Origin: Leucothrix arctica
GTDB taxonomy: Bacteria; Pseudomonadota; Gammaproteobacteria; Thiotrichales; Thiotrichaceae
Reading direction: 5' to 3'
Length of the DNA: 64,000 nucleotides
NCBI RefSeq assembly: GCF_003172895.1
Contig: NZ_QGKL01000004.1
Span: forward strand, 83,461 to 147,460
The notes beneath the pieces are model-generated. The model ran no database searches. It saw nothing but the letters and a program-made list of their open reading frames with translations, and was not told the DNA's origin. The stretch's first letter is position 1; each line of letters starts with the position of its first letter. The position numbers and the translations under genes were made by a program. Shown in pieces: positions 29,289 to 39,101 of this stretch.

Positions 29289-31475
29289 TTAAGCAGACGC
29301 TTTGTCTTTACGGGCCTGATGAAGCTTTTTGTAGCTTTCAATCAATCGTAAATGTCGATCTAAACCTTCCAGCTTCATACTCGTCTTAGTTAAGCCAAAG
29401 AATGTGATTTCACTGTTAATAGAGCCAACCACATTGCCCATTGTCTCTTTACCAAACATTCTATTGAAGTTACCAATAAAGTTTTCAAGCTCAAGCTCTT
29501 CATCTAGCGCCACTTCAAGTACCGAGTGCACAGCTTGGTAGAATAAACCACGCTCAACCGTATTATCGTTGTACTGCAAGAACTCTTCTACGCAGTCTCG
29601 TGCCTCTTCCAAACCACCTAGTGCAAGATAGATAAGAATCTTAAGCTCAAGAATCGTTAACTGACCCCAAACTGTATTCTCATCAAACTCAATACCAATC
29701 AGTGTTTTGATATCCGTGTAGTTATCTAGCTGGCTGTCTTCTAAACGCTCCAACAGATCCACTAATTCATCTTCATCTAGCGAGTGGATATTCAAAATAT
29801 CTTCACGGAAGATCAGTGACTTATTAGTGTTATCCCAAACCAAGTCATCAACTGGGTAAACTTCAGAGTAGTCAGGTACCAAGATGCGGCAAGCCGTTGC
29901 ACCTAGCTCATCAAACACAGCGATGTAACACTCTTTATCAATATCCTTCAAGATACCAAACAAGCGATCACTCTCTTCCTGAGTAGTCCCTGAGAAATCC
30001 CACTCAGCAAACTCATAGTCATGCTTATCACTAAAGAAGCGCCAAGAAATCACGCCCGTTGAATCAATAAAGTGTTCAACAAAATTCTCTGGCTCAGTGA
30101 CAGCCATACTGTTGAATGTTGGACGAGGAACGTCATTCAAACCTTCAAAACTGCGACCTTGTAGCAACTCAGTCAGGCTTCGTTCTAGCGCAACTTCAAA
30201 GCTTGGATGTCCACCGAAAGATGCGAACACACCACCCGTTTTAGGATTCATCAGCGTCACACACATAACTGGGAACTGCCCCCCTAACGACGCATCTTTA
30301 ACAACAACAGGAAAACCTTGTGCTTCCAACGCTTCAATACCTTCTAGGATGCTTGGATACTTAGCCAACACTTCTTTAGGCACATCCGGCAGCACAATTT
30401 CTTCTTCAATAATTTGACGCTTAACTGCACGCTCAAATATCTCAGACAAACATTGAACTTGCGCTTCAGGTAAGTTATTGCCAGCGCTCATACCGTTGCT
30501 TAAGAACAAGTTTTCAATCAGGTTTGACGGGAAATAAACCGTCTCACCGTCGGAGTAACGTGTGTACGGTATAGAGCAAATGCCGCGCTCAACTAAACCA
30601 GAGTTAGTATCAATCAGATTAGAGCCGACTAGCTCCTGTCTTGGATCATAAATTTCTAAACAATATTGGTCTAAGATTCCTTCAGGTAACTCATCGTTTT
30701 CGTTAGGCTTAAACCACTTCTCATTGGGGTAATGAACGAAGTCACTGTTTGCAATTTCTTGACCGAAGTATTGATCATTGTAGAAAAAGTTACAGTTTAG
30801 ACGCTCAATGAACTCACCCAATGCCGAGCACAGTGCACTCTCTTTGGTTGCGCCTTTACCGTTTGTGAAACACATTGGAGAAGCCGCATCACGAATATGT
30901 AACGACCATACGTTTGGTACAATGTTACGCCACGATGCAATCTCAATTTTCATACCTAGGTCAGATAAAAGACCCGTCATGTTTGCAATGGTTTGTTCTA
31001 GCGGCAGATCTTTACCCAAAATAAAGGTACTTTCCCCGCCTTCTGGTTGCCCCATTAACATGGCTTGCGCGTCTTCTTCTAAGCTTTCAACCGTCTCTAT
31101 TTTGAACTCAGGCCCAGATTGAACCACCTTTTTTACGGTACAACGGTCAATAGAACGCAAAATACCTTCACGGTCTTTCTCAGAAATACTCTCTGGAAGC
31201 TCTACCTGAATCTGGAAAATCTGGTTATAACGATCTTCAGGATCAACAATATTGTTCTGCGACAAACGAATATTTTCAGTCGGAATATCACGCGACAAGC
31301 AGTACACACGTACAAAGTACGCAGCACAAAGTGCTGATGACGCTAGGAAGTAATCAAATGGACTAGGCGCAGAGCCATCACCTTTATAACGAATCGGCTG
31401 ATCAGTAACGACCGTAAAGTCGTCAAATTTAGCTTCAAGGCGAAGATTTTCGAGAAAGTTTACTTTGATTTCCAT
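29289..31475 (-). CDS. OsmC-YcaO fusion protein
   Basis: 728 residues joining two families. Residues 1 to about 135 are OsmC/Ohr-like (YKGDGSAPSPFDYFLASSALCAAYFVRVYC), and about 150-580 are YcaO-like (the ATP-binding family block GKGATKESALCSALGEFIERLN, and LSEIFERAVKRQIIEEEI). The C-terminal 150 residues look helical/TPR-like, as in E. coli YcaO. YcaO proteins use ATP to activate backbone amides (family knowledge); stand-alone ones are linked to ribosomal S12 methylthiolation by genetics. OsmC domains reduce peroxides or bind thiols. The fusion is seen in other gammaproteobacteria; its job is not established. No peptide-substrate gene or cyclodehydratase partner is adjacent. Confidence 0.88.
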   Translation of the reverse strand: MEIKVNFLENLRLEAKFDDFTVVTDQPIRYKGDGSAPSPFDYFLASSALCAAYFVRVYCLSRDIPTENIRLSQNNIVDPEDRYNQIFQIQVELPESISEKDREGILRSIDRCTVKKVVQSGPEFKIETVESLEEDAQAMLMGQPEGGESTFILGKDLPLEQTIANMTGLLSDLGMKIEIASWRNIVPNVWSLHIRDAASPMCFTNGKGATKESALCSALGEFIERLNCNFFYNDQYFGQEIANSDFVHYPNEKWFKPNENDELPEGILDQYCLEIYDPRQELVGSNLIDTNSGLVERGICSIPYTRYSDGETVYFPSNLIENLFLSNGMSAGNNLPEAQVQCLSEIFERAVKRQIIEEEIVLPDVPKEVLAKYPSILEGIEALEAQGFPVVVKDASLGGQFPVMCVTLMNPKTGGVFASFGGHPSFEVALERSLTELLQGRSFEGLNDVPRPTFNSMAVTEPENFVEHFIDSTGVISWRFFSDKHDYEFAEWDFSGTTQEESDRLFGILKDIDKECYIAVFDELGATACRILVPDYSEVYPVDDLVWDNTNKSLIFREDILNIHSLDEDELVDLLERLEDSQLDNYTDIKTLIGIEFDENTVWGQLTILELKILIYLALGGLEEARDCVEEFLQYNDNTVERGLFYQAVHSVLEVALDEELELENFIGNFNRMFGKETMGNVVGSINSEITFFGLTKTSMKLEGLDRHLRLIESYKKLHQARKDKASA

Positions 31476-31833
31476 TGGAATGTTCCGTGTTTATCGCTGC
31501 GATCAATTAGCGAGGGCTAATCATCGGTGTTGATCTTAAATGGCGGCAATTATCTGTTTTTTGAAGCAAATAGTCTCTGCCAAAGTGAAATTATTTTTGT
31601 GTTTATAAAGAAGGCAACATTCCTTGATATAGCTGACTCATAACAAATCTTGAAGTTCTGCACTATTCCCTCACTTTCTTTACGTGATTTTACATGCCCT
31701 TAAGCAATTTCATGAATCGCATGTGCAATAATTCCAAAAAGGCTAAGTAACTAGCAATACATAATTTTACAAGCCAAAAAATCTCTCCGAAGTTACTCGA
31801 TCTAATAACAATAGATGCACTAAAGGATACAAC
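31476..31833. other. Divergent intergenic region (358 bases)
   Basis: Promoter region for the OsmC-YcaO gene (minus) and the DUF6152 gene (plus). It holds the small inverted repeat at 31506-31521; otherwise I see no ORF or RNA motif. Confidence 0.55.
31506..31521. promoter_or_regulatory. Inverted repeat upstream of the OsmC-YcaO gene
   Basis: ATTAGC-GAGG-GCTAAT, a perfect 6-bp dyad 31 bases before the start codon on the minus strand; operator candidate. Confidence 0.35.
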
Positions 31834-32943
31834 ATGAAAAATCAGATGACTTTTAGCACCTTGGCGATGATGGGCGCACTTGCTCTATCCGCTAATACAG
31901 CCTATGCACATCATGGTAGCAGTGGCCAATTTGACATGACAAAGTCACTCGAAGTATCAGGCACAGTGACCAGAGTTAGACTTGTAAACCCTCATTCTTA
32001 TGTGTACTTCGACGTTGCAAATAGCGCTGGCGGAACAGATAACTGGCGTTGTGAATTAAGATCAGGCAACTTGCTTAAGCGAAGCGGTTGGTCAAAAGAC
32101 ATGTTCGCAAAAGGAACAAAGCTGACGATCACTGGCACACCAGCACGTAACGAAGACAATGCGTGTTACACCAAAACGATCACCTTTGAAGACGGCACAA
32201 CCATTGCCCGAAATGCAAAGCTGGATGAAGATGGTAAAGTCGTTGAAGCACCAAGGAAATTAACGCTAGACGATGGGAAAACACCAAACATCAATGGTAC
32301 TTGGGCAGCAGAGCAGCGCAAACGAGGCCCGAGACCAACGGGTGGCGCAAAGCCAGCTGAAGGTGAAGCGCGTAGAGGCCCACCTCCAGGCGAAGGCCGT
32401 GGTGGACCAGCACGTATCGAACGAACAGCCGCTGGTGCAGCAGCTGTTGAGGGTTTTGTTCGTGAAGACAACCCACGTTTTGCCTGCAAGTCGACTAACA
32501 TCTTTATCGATTGGTGGTTTGATCAAATGGTCAATAAAATCGAACAAACTGAAGATGACATCACGCTAACTTATGGCTTCATGGATATTGTTCGTACTAT
32601 TCACTTAGATATGGATAAGCACCCAGAAGACATCACAGCAAGCAAAGCTGGCCACTCTATTGGTCAGTGGGAAAACGGCGTTTTAGTGGTTGATACGGTT
32701 GGATTCACAGAAGGCTACCTAAACATAACCCCTCGTGTTGACGATGTTGCAAAGAACAGTACAGAGCTACGTGTAGTTGAGAAATTTACACTTAGCGAAG
32801 ACGGTAAAACACTAACACGTGAATATACTGCGACTGACCCGTTATACATGGTTGGTACGTTCACAGGGAAAGACGTTGTGAAGTTAACTAACGCTGACTA
32901 TGAGTCATACAGCTGTGAAGATCTTACGGGTGATACTTTCTAA
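31834..32943 (+). CDS. Secreted DUF6152-type protein with extra C-terminal domain
   Basis: 369 residues with a signal peptide (cleavage near AYA-H). Residues about 25-130 match the DUF6152 type (HHGSSGQFDMTKSLEVSGTV, VRLVNPHSYVYFDV, a probable OB-like beta barrel). A Pro/Gly/Arg-rich linker (about 160-195) leads to a second beta-rich domain (about 205-365; WWFDQMVNKIEQTEDD, GHSIGQWENGVLVVDTVGF). The N-terminal HH could bind metal, which is a guess. The ribosome binding site is AAAGGAT. No operon partner; function unknown. Confidence 0.75.
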   Translation: MKNQMTFSTLAMMGALALSANTAYAHHGSSGQFDMTKSLEVSGTVTRVRLVNPHSYVYFDVANSAGGTDNWRCELRSGNLLKRSGWSKDMFAKGTKLTITGTPARNEDNACYTKTITFEDGTTIARNAKLDEDGKVVEAPRKLTLDDGKTPNINGTWAAEQRKRGPRPTGGAKPAEGEARRGPPPGEGRGGPARIERTAAGAAAVEGFVREDNPRFACKSTNIFIDWWFDQMVNKIEQTEDDITLTYGFMDIVRTIHLDMDKHPEDITASKAGHSIGQWENGVLVVDTVGFTEGYLNITPRVDDVAKNSTELRVVEKFTLSEDGKTLTREYTATDPLYMVGTFTGKDVVKLTNADYESYSCEDLTGDTF

Positions 32944-32965
32944 AAAATAAGTACTCGAAGCAAGT

Positions 32966-33004
32966 AATACAAGAGGTCTACTTTACAAGTAAGCCTCTTG
33001 TATT
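32966..33004. terminator. Hairpin between convergent genes
   Basis: AATACAAGAGG pairs with CCTCTTGTATT, an 11-bp stem with further pairing inside the loop, between the DUF6152 gene and the DedA gene. T runs are weak. Confidence 0.6.
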
Positions 33005-33030
33005 TCTATTCTGCACCACTATACAAATAG

Positions 33031-33636
33031 CTAAACCAACTGCCTCTTAAATGCTTTCCAAGAAACCGCTAACTTATAACCAAAGCCTAGCGTAAACAGC
33101 CCTGCTAACGTCACCAACATCACACTGCGCATCAGGTCTGATATCTCAGGTACATTACCCGCAAAGCTATAACCAAGCATGATGTAAACAGACGACCAAA
33201 TACTTGAACCTGCTAACGCCGTAACGCTGTACTGCGCACGGTTCATACCCCATACGCCACACAAGTAAGCAATATAAGGTCCACAAGGGCTAAGCACTGT
33301 TCGCGTTAACAAAATAGCAAACACACCATACTTACGATAAACCTTTTCGCTTTTATCAAGCACTGGCGACATACGCCGATGACTAGATAGCTTTTCAATA
33401 AGGTTGGGGCCTGCAATTTTCCCTAATTGATAGGCTGCTTGGTCACCTAAGATATATGCCGACAAGGTGAACAAAAAAAGCTCAATCAGCAAAATATCGC
33501 CCGTTGATGCTAAACCGCCAGAGGTTAGCACTAGTATTGAAGCGGGTAATGGCACACCTAATGCGGCAATGAATACAACAAAAAAGACAACATACAAACC
33601 GTAGTCCGTTGCAAAGGCGAGGAGTGTCTCAGTCAA
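33031..33636 (-). CDS. DedA-family membrane protein
   Basis: 201 residues, DedA/SNARE-associated (VTT) family: several membrane segments, an E..F.P..P motif region (FIAALGVPLPASILVL), GDQAAYQLGK and a LTRTVLSPCGPYIAYLCG-like segment where the family has its F/Y-x-R-x-x-P-x-x-R. DedA proteins act in undecaprenyl-phosphate or lipid translocation and membrane potential homeostasis (family knowledge). It starts with TTG, supported by GGGAG seven bases upstream, and overlaps the end of the upstream gene by eight bases. Confidence 0.85.
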   Translation of the reverse strand: MTETLLAFATDYGLYVVFFVVFIAALGVPLPASILVLTSGGLASTGDILLIELFLFTLSAYILGDQAAYQLGKIAGPNLIEKLSSHRRMSPVLDKSEKVYRKYGVFAILLTRTVLSPCGPYIAYLCGVWGMNRAQYSVTALAGSSIWSSVYIMLGYSFAGNVPEISDLMRSVMLVTLAGLFTLGFGYKLAVSWKAFKRQLV

Positions 33637-34003
33637 GTCCCTGCTCCCGGTAAGTCAGTGCTGCAATGCGAACAATATTGGTTAATTCATCCAAAGAAAC
33701 ACCAATTCTAGTAGCAATATGATCGAGACGACGTGACGACTCAACATTTTCATCAATATCAAAAATTTCAATAATTGCAGTACGAGGCAAACCATAAGAC
33801 ATGGCAACATAGCGAGGAGTCATCCATGACTCTAACGTGACATCTTTATGATCAGGGTCATCGAAGTAAATTGCATCCGCGAGCATAGTGCTAGACAACA
33901 CAATAACTGCAATCGCAGACGTCACAAAACCAAGCACAGTGAACTTGTAAGAACATGCAAACTTATACAATGTTGAATTGCGGTATTGTTTGAGAACTTG
34001 CAT
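33629..34003 (-). CDS. Small single-span membrane protein coupled to DedA
   Basis: 124 residues from the ATG at 34003 (a TTG one codon earlier is possible). One hydrophobic helix (about 22-45, TVLGFVTSAIAVIVLSSTML) and a soluble C-terminal part with ESWMTPRYVAMSYGLPR and a helical end (LDHIATRIGVSLDELTNIVRIAAL). I do not recognise the family. The eight-base overlap with the DedA gene suggests equal expression and a shared role; that is inference. Confidence 0.65.
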   Translation of the reverse strand: MQVLKQYRNSTLYKFACSYKFTVLGFVTSAIAVIVLSSTMLADAIYFDDPDHKDVTLESWMTPRYVAMSYGLPRTAIIEIFDIDENVESSRRLDHIATRIGVSLDELTNIVRIAALTYREQGLD

Positions 34004-34107
34004 CAAGTTAATCGCTTCATGGTGTTAAGGAAGGTAATACTAAACCGTATAATGACGAGTTTTATTATTTAATACCTTTATGTCAAGTATTTACGCCCAG
34101 CAGACAA

Positions 34108-34413
34108 CTACGAAAGTTTCTCATGCATCGAAATCACCGTTTTGCTTTTCACAGAATTTGTAAAATGACGCTGCTGAACGGCTTTATATTCATCACTTGA
34201 AAAGAACGCTTCCATCACCGCTTGGCTTGGAAAGTCGATAGTAAACACACGATTGATGTCATCTTCAGTTTTTGAAAGCAGCACTTTAGACACCTCGAAG
34301 TCAAAACCAAAAGCACCACCATACGCTTTCAAAATTGGCATCATGCCTTCACGGTAGCGCTGATACTCTTCTTGATCGCTAACGTATATTCCCATAATTC
34401 TTTCAAATGCCAT
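34108..34413 (-). CDS. DUF1330 family protein
   Basis: 101 residues of the DUF1330 (dimeric alpha/beta barrel) family: MGIYVSDQEEYQRYREGM, KVLLSK and VFTIDFPSQAVMEAFFSSDEYKAV. No catalytic function established for the family. AGGAG precedes the ATG. It lies 31 bases after the flavoprotein gene, so the two probably form an operon. Confidence 0.88.
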   Translation of the reverse strand: MAFERIMGIYVSDQEEYQRYREGMMPILKAYGGAFGFDFEVSKVLLSKTEDDINRVFTIDFPSQAVMEAFFSSDEYKAVQQRHFTNSVKSKTVISMHEKLS

Positions 34414-34444
34414 GTGGCGCTCCTGTTCAACGATTGTCTGTCAA

Positions 34445-35056
34445 CTACGGCTTTCTTTCTAAGGTATAAGACTCACTCAGCCCTGAGTAATCATTACCCC
34501 CTAGTCGTGCTAAAGGATCTAACTTTCCTGCATCAATTGATAGTCGATCTTCACCCTGCTGCGCAATTTCATCATTAATATAAGCATGCTTAATCTCTAG
34601 AAACAGCAGTGACATCGGCGCGTCACCTATCACTTTCATTTCGTAAAACTCACACGCATAAGCAACCGGTGCAGCCTTAAGACGTGGTAACGCTGAACCT
34701 TCAAACTCAACTGTCGTTAGCCCTAATAATTCAATCTCTGACTCGTCATAACCCAACGACTGCGCACTGGCGTTCATTGGCTCAACCAAGCTTTGATCAG
34801 CGATATGAACCACGCACTGCTTTTTTTCGATGATATTTCTAGCGGTGTCTTTCTTATCATTCTCGGACTTGTTACCGACAGAAATCATCAATATCGGTGG
34901 CGAACTTGAGACTGGTGCGAAAAAAGAAAACGGCGCTAAATTATGACTACCATTATCATTCTCCGTTAATACCCACGCGATTGGACGCGGAATAACCGTT
35001 TGAATAATCGTGTGGTAAGTCTGAGTTGGTGAGAGCTTGGAAAAATCTATATACAT
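34445..35056 (-). CDS. Flavin reductase-like FMN-binding protein
   Basis: 203 residues from the ATG at 35056, of the flavin reductase/FMN-binding split-barrel family: TVIPRPIAWVLTENDNG, NLAPFSFFAPVSSSPPILMI, and VEPMNASAQSLGYDESE. Members reduce flavins or heme-like substrates with NAD(P)H. Substrate not inferable. Paired with the DUF1330 gene. Confidence 0.88.
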   Translation of the reverse strand: MYIDFSKLSPTQTYHTIIQTVIPRPIAWVLTENDNGSHNLAPFSFFAPVSSSPPILMISVGNKSENDKKDTARNIIEKKQCVVHIADQSLVEPMNASAQSLGYDESEIELLGLTTVEFEGSALPRLKAAPVAYACEFYEMKVIGDAPMSLLFLEIKHAYINDEIAQQGEDRLSIDAGKLDPLARLGGNDYSGLSESYTLERKP

Positions 35057-35133
35057 CAAAAAAACCTATTTTTGGGAGAGTACGCTGCTGAACTTGAGGA
35101 CACGTAAAGCAGCCTCAAAACATTGAAACACCT

Positions 35134-35817
35134 TTAGAACAAGTAACCCAACGTTACACCATACACCGTATATGAGTCATCCAACGAGTCGTTTTGGCTG
35201 TTACCAAAAGCTTGCAAATCAGCATTCAGGTTCGCAAGATCACTAGTGTTATCCGAGCTTAATTTAAGGCTTGGTGAAAGACCGAAGATCCGGCCTGCTT
35301 CAGCCTGCACAAACCAGCCTTTATCCCGCCTAAACTGGTAGCGATAGCCTAAACCAACATATGGCACAACACTATTTGTTTCGACTGTACCCGATATTGT
35401 CCCAATTTGGGTACCTGTATAAAAACTATTATTTAGCGGTAAGACCGGGATAGCATCTGCCTCAAATGACAACTGAGCAGGATCTCCAAGATGCGCTGCA
35501 CCAGCACTTACAAAGAAACCATTACGTCGTGACCAAGGAAACCAATCAACAGTCAAACGTACATTATTTTGGTCAAATTTTTCAAAAAAACTCACTGGCC
35601 CGATCCCTTTATGATTGTCAAAGTCGATAGAAGCGTAACCTAAACGAAAACGAATCTTTTGATTGGCGTAGTAACCGACATCGATAACATAGCCTGTCCC
35701 AATATCTTTAATGTCGCCACCGCCTCCAGAAATTTCAAAACCTTTAACCACATCATCAGCGATACCTAGACTAGGCAACATCATTGCTGCAAATACAGCA
35801 CTTATTACTTTTTTCAT
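35134..35817 (-). CDS. Outer-membrane beta-barrel protein
   Basis: 227 residues when started at the ATG at 35817, which gives a proper signal peptide (MKKVISAVFAAMMLPSLGIA-D). An upstream in-frame ATG at 35940 would add 41 residues without signal character. The mature part alternates hydrophobic and polar residues (IRFRLGYASIDF, VRLTVDWFPWSRRNGFFVSAG, VPYVGLGYRYQF, YGVTLGYLF) and ends in Phe, as outer-membrane barrels do. About eight strands; ligand unknown. Confidence 0.8.
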   Translation of the reverse strand: MKKVISAVFAAMMLPSLGIADDVVKGFEISGGGGDIKDIGTGYVIDVGYYANQKIRFRLGYASIDFDNHKGIGPVSFFEKFDQNNVRLTVDWFPWSRRNGFFVSAGAAHLGDPAQLSFEADAIPVLPLNNSFYTGTQIGTISGTVETNSVVPYVGLGYRYQFRRDKGWFVQAEAGRIFGLSPSLKLSSDNTSDLANLNADLQAFGNSQNDSLDDSYTVYGVTLGYLF

Positions 35818-35961
35818 ATTAATATCTCTATAAGTTACCGGGAGGTACATCTCAGTGCGCACATTTAAGATGTACCCACCCAAATAAACTACCCCGCCCG
35901 AAGACATTTTCTCAACACTATAGGTCGCATAGTGTTTCAAAGTAGCTATATAAGGTACCCC

Positions 35962-36003
35962 CCAAAAAAAAAGCCAGTATGACTTAAAAAGACATACTGG
36001 CTT
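35962..36003 (-). terminator. Intrinsic terminator of aroA
   Basis: AAGCCAGTATG and CATACTGGCTT form a perfect 11-bp stem with an 11-base loop, followed by nine T residues on the minus strand. Confidence 0.9.
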
Positions 36004-36089
36004 CCCTTATTGTTATAACAAATAAAAGCAACTAAAAATCTACTGATATAGCCATTGTAATTATTGTCATAACAAGTTTCCCACGATCC

Positions 36090-37376
36090 TTAACGAGTAA
36101 CTAGCGCCAACTTATCAAAGTAATCTGGGAACGTTTTTGAGGTGCACTTAGGATCATTAATGGTCACTGGCGTACCACTTAGCGCAACCAATGAAAAACA
36201 CATCGCGATACGGTGATCGTCATACGTATCAATCTCAGCATGAATAATCTTTTCAGGTGCAGTCACTTCAATGAAGTCATGCCCTTCAACAACCGTCGCA
36301 CCGACTTTACGTAACTCAGTCGCCATCGCAAACAAACGATCTGTTTCTTTTACACGCCAATTGTAAACGTTAGTAATCTTTGTCGTGCCTGTCGCAAATA
36401 ACGCCGCCACTGCAATAGTCATCGCCGCATCAGGAATATGGTTCATGTCCATATCCACCGCTTTCAGCTCGCCTTTACTGGCTTTAATGTAGTCATCGCC
36501 CCACTCGATCTTTGCACCCATTGCTTCCAATACCGTTGCAAACTGCGTGTCGCCCTGCACTGACTTTTTACCAATACCCGTTACTTTCACACTACCACCA
36601 GCAATCGCACCCGCTGCTAGGAAGTAAGACGCTGATGACGCATCACCTTCAACAAGGTATTGCTCAACCGCTGTATACGTCTGACCACCTTTAACCACAA
36701 AACTCTGATAGTCTTCAGTTACAACATCAACACCAAAGTCCTTCATGATTTGAAGCGTAATTTTGATGTATGGCTTAGATACTAACTCACCAACAATCTC
36801 AATGGTGGTGTCTTCTTGGGACATCGGTGCAGCCATCAAAAATGCCGTTAAGAACTGACTAGAAACACTACCGTCAATTTTAATCGTGCCGCCTTTCAGG
36901 CCTGTGCCTTTAATATTTAGCGGTGGGTAGTCTTCGTTACCAAGGTAAGAAATATCCGCACCGGCTTGTTGAAGCGAGTCTACCAAAGAACCAATAGGAC
37001 GCTCAAACATACGTGGCTCACCCGTTAGCACATAGTCGCCCTGACCTAAGCAAAGTGCCGCACACAGTGGACGCATCGCTGTACCAGCATTTCCTAAGAA
37101 TAACTCAATCTGGCCTTGGTCTTTTGTATCAAACGCATGGCCTAAGCCTTCAACAACACACTGTTTTTTATCATCAGAAAGCTGATAGCTAACACCCAGC
37201 TGCTTGAGTGCCGTTAGCATGTGACGAATATCATCGCTGTCTAGCAAATTCGTCAGCGTCGTTGTTCCTTTTGCTAAGGCTGCTAACAAAAGCGCTCGGT
37301 TTGATAAGCTTTTTGAGCCAGGAAGGTTGATTTCACCATCCACTTTAGCAATCGGGTTTAACAACAGTTGTTCCAT
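36090..37376 (-). CDS. aroA: EPSP synthase
   Basis: 428-residue 3-phosphoshikimate 1-carboxyvinyltransferase of the shikimate pathway. Motifs: [23 protein letters not shown] start ([13 protein letters not shown]), [35 protein letters not shown], and [10 protein letters not shown]. Size normal; E. coli-type (class I) by the [10 protein letters not shown] motif. It is a single gene here; serC and cmk, often linked, are not present. Confidence 0.97.
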   Translation of the reverse strand: MEQLLLNPIAKVDGEINLPGSKSLSNRALLLAALAKGTTTLTNLLDSDDIRHMLTALKQLGVSYQLSDDKKQCVVEGLGHAFDTKDQGQIELFLGNAGTAMRPLCAALCLGQGDYVLTGEPRMFERPIGSLVDSLQQAGADISYLGNEDYPPLNIKGTGLKGGTIKIDGSVSSQFLTAFLMAAPMSQEDTTIEIVGELVSKPYIKITLQIMKDFGVDVVTEDYQSFVVKGGQTYTAVEQYLVEGDASSASYFLAAGAIAGGSVKVTGIGKKSVQGDTQFATVLEAMGAKIEWGDDYIKASKGELKAVDMDMNHIPDAAMTIAVAALFATGTTKITNVYNWRVKETDRLFAMATELRKVGATVVEGHDFIEVTAPEKIIHAEIDTYDDHRIAMCFSLVALSGTPVTINDPKCTSKTFPDYFDKLALVTR

Positions 37377-37532
37377 AATATTCTCTCTTTGCTCTGATTA
37401 AGCGCGTCATTTGTAGTGCGTATTTTGACCCACTATCTTATGACGTTTTGAATGAAACTATAACCAGAAATTTGCCTAATCACGCCCACCAATCAAATAA
37501 TGAAGCAGATCAACCGAACTGCACGGCTAAAC

Positions 37533-39101
37533 TTACAACGACTCTAAGTTTTCAATACACCAATTTGCACGTTCGATTACCGCGGTTTGAGCTGAATCTT
37601 CTTGCTTATCCCACTGTCGATACACCATACCAATGCGCGGGTTCTTTTCAAAACGCTCACGGTGTCGAACCATGAATCCCCAGTACAAGCTATTAAACGG
37701 ACAGGCCGACTCCCCTGTTTTTTCCTTAATTTTGTAATGACAATATTTGCAGTAATCACTCATTTTATTAATGTAGTTACCACCTGCGCTGTAAGCCTTA
37801 GTCGCGACGATGCCACCATCCGCAAACTGACTCATGCCACGTGTATTTGGCATTTCAACCCACTCCAGCGCATCGATATAAATACCGAGATACCATTCAT
37901 CAACCTCATCAGGGTTAATCCCGGTCAGTAAACAAAAGTTACCCGTCACCATCAATCGTTGAATGTGATGCGCGTAAGCGTAATCCAATGACTGCTTGAT
38001 TGACTGCTTCATACAGTTCATTTTGGTATCGGCCGTCCAAAAATATGACGGGAGTGACTGCTGCGCATCTAAACTATTTTTGTCACGGTACTCAGGCATA
38101 TTCGCCCAATACACACCACGGATATACTCGCGCCAGCCTAATATTTGTCGTACAAAACCTTCGATTTGAGACAGACTAATCTTGCCTTCAGAGCGTTCGA
38201 AGTGGCTAATTGCTTCGTTAATCACTTGCAAGGGGTGCAGCATTTTTGAATTAATCGAGAACGACAAGCGCGAGTGATAAAGACTCCATTGGTGCTCACT
38301 ATTACCCGTCATTGCATCTTGAAAGCGACCAAAGTTTGGCAAGCAGTGTTCACAAAAGAAGCTCAGTAACTCTAAAGACTCGCGTCGCGTCGTAGGCCAG
38401 AGCAAGTGCTCCGTCATCTCACCCATTGAAGGAATATTATGTTTTTCGAGACGTTGACGAATAGCCGTTACATCTCGCTCAAACAATAACGGTGCTGGCA
38501 CTTCAACAATATCTTGCGGCTTTAGCTTGTTGCGATTGTCACCATCAAAATTCCACTGCTCACCGACAGGCTTATCGCCTTCCATAAGCACATCAAAACG
38601 CTTGCGCATCTTGCGGTAGAAGAACTCCATTTTGTGGTGTTTGTCTTTGGTAAAGTAGTCATCTATCTCGTCAAAGCCCACTAAGAAATGCTCAGTATCC
38701 ACCTCTGTCACTGTTAGCGACGAAGTATCTTTACTGTTTAAAGACATACCCCGCATTTGCGCTAGGAGTCGGTATTCATCTGGTCGCTGATACTCTACCG
38801 ACGCTACATCATGCTGCAAACACAGGTGTTGGATTAACTCAGGAAAGTCCGCAAAGTCAGCCGTGTCATCAAGCGTAAGATGAGTAACCTCATGCCCTGA
38901 CTTATTTAACGCGCCAGCAAACTGCTCCATCGCGCTAAAGAACGCACACAACTTTTGAATGTGGTGCTTGGTGTACGTTGCTTCTTGTTTCAGCTCAGCA
39001 ATGACATACAGCACAGACGGATCTTTTTGCTGATACCAATGATGATTAGCATTCAGTTGGTCACCTAAAATTAGGCGCAACGTTTGATAATGTGAACTCA
39101 A
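37533..39101 (-). CDS. FeS-type photolyase (FeS-BCP / CryB-PhrB-like)
   Basis: 522-residue member of the FeS-BCP group of prokaryotic cryptochrome/photolyases, which repair (6-4) photoproducts or act as cryptochromes. N-terminal antenna-binding domain (LILGDQLN) and C-terminal FAD domain with the family end motif NPRIGMVYRQW. Four cysteines fit the 4Fe-4S cluster: one in GNFCLLTG, two in DYCKYCHYK and one in SACPFN. It starts with TTG, overlapping the stop of the upstream TIGR03643 gene (TTGA), so translation is probably coupled. Last gene of a five-gene light-response operon. Confidence 0.88.
   Translation of the reverse strand: MSSHYQTLRLILGDQLNANHHWYQQKDPSVLYVIAELKQEATYTKHHIQKLCAFFSAMEQFAGALNKSGHEVTHLTLDDTADFADFPELIQHLCLQHDVASVEYQRPDEYRLLAQMRGMSLNSKDTSSLTVTEVDTEHFLVGFDEIDDYFTKDKHHKMEFFYRKMRKRFDVLMEGDKPVGEQWNFDGDNRNKLKPQDIVEVPAPLLFERDVTAIRQRLEKHNIPSMGEMTEHLLWPTTRRESLELLSFFCEHCLPNFGRFQDAMTGNSEHQWSLYHSRLSFSINSKMLHPLQVINEAISHFERSEGKISLSQIEGFVRQILGWREYIRGVYWANMPEYRDKNSLDAQQSLPSYFWTADTKMNCMKQSIKQSLDYAYAHHIQRLMVTGNFCLLTGINPDEVDEWYLGIYIDALEWVEMPNTRGMSQFADGGIVATKAYSAGGNYINKMSDYCKYCHYKIKEKTGESACPFNSLYWGFMVRHRERFEKNPRIGMVYRQWDKQEDSAQTAVIERANWCIENLESL

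Noticed and set aside
37448..37675. Plus-strand ORF between aroA and the photolyase
   Set aside because: Overlaps the photolyase 3' end, no ribosome binding site and no recognisable protein.
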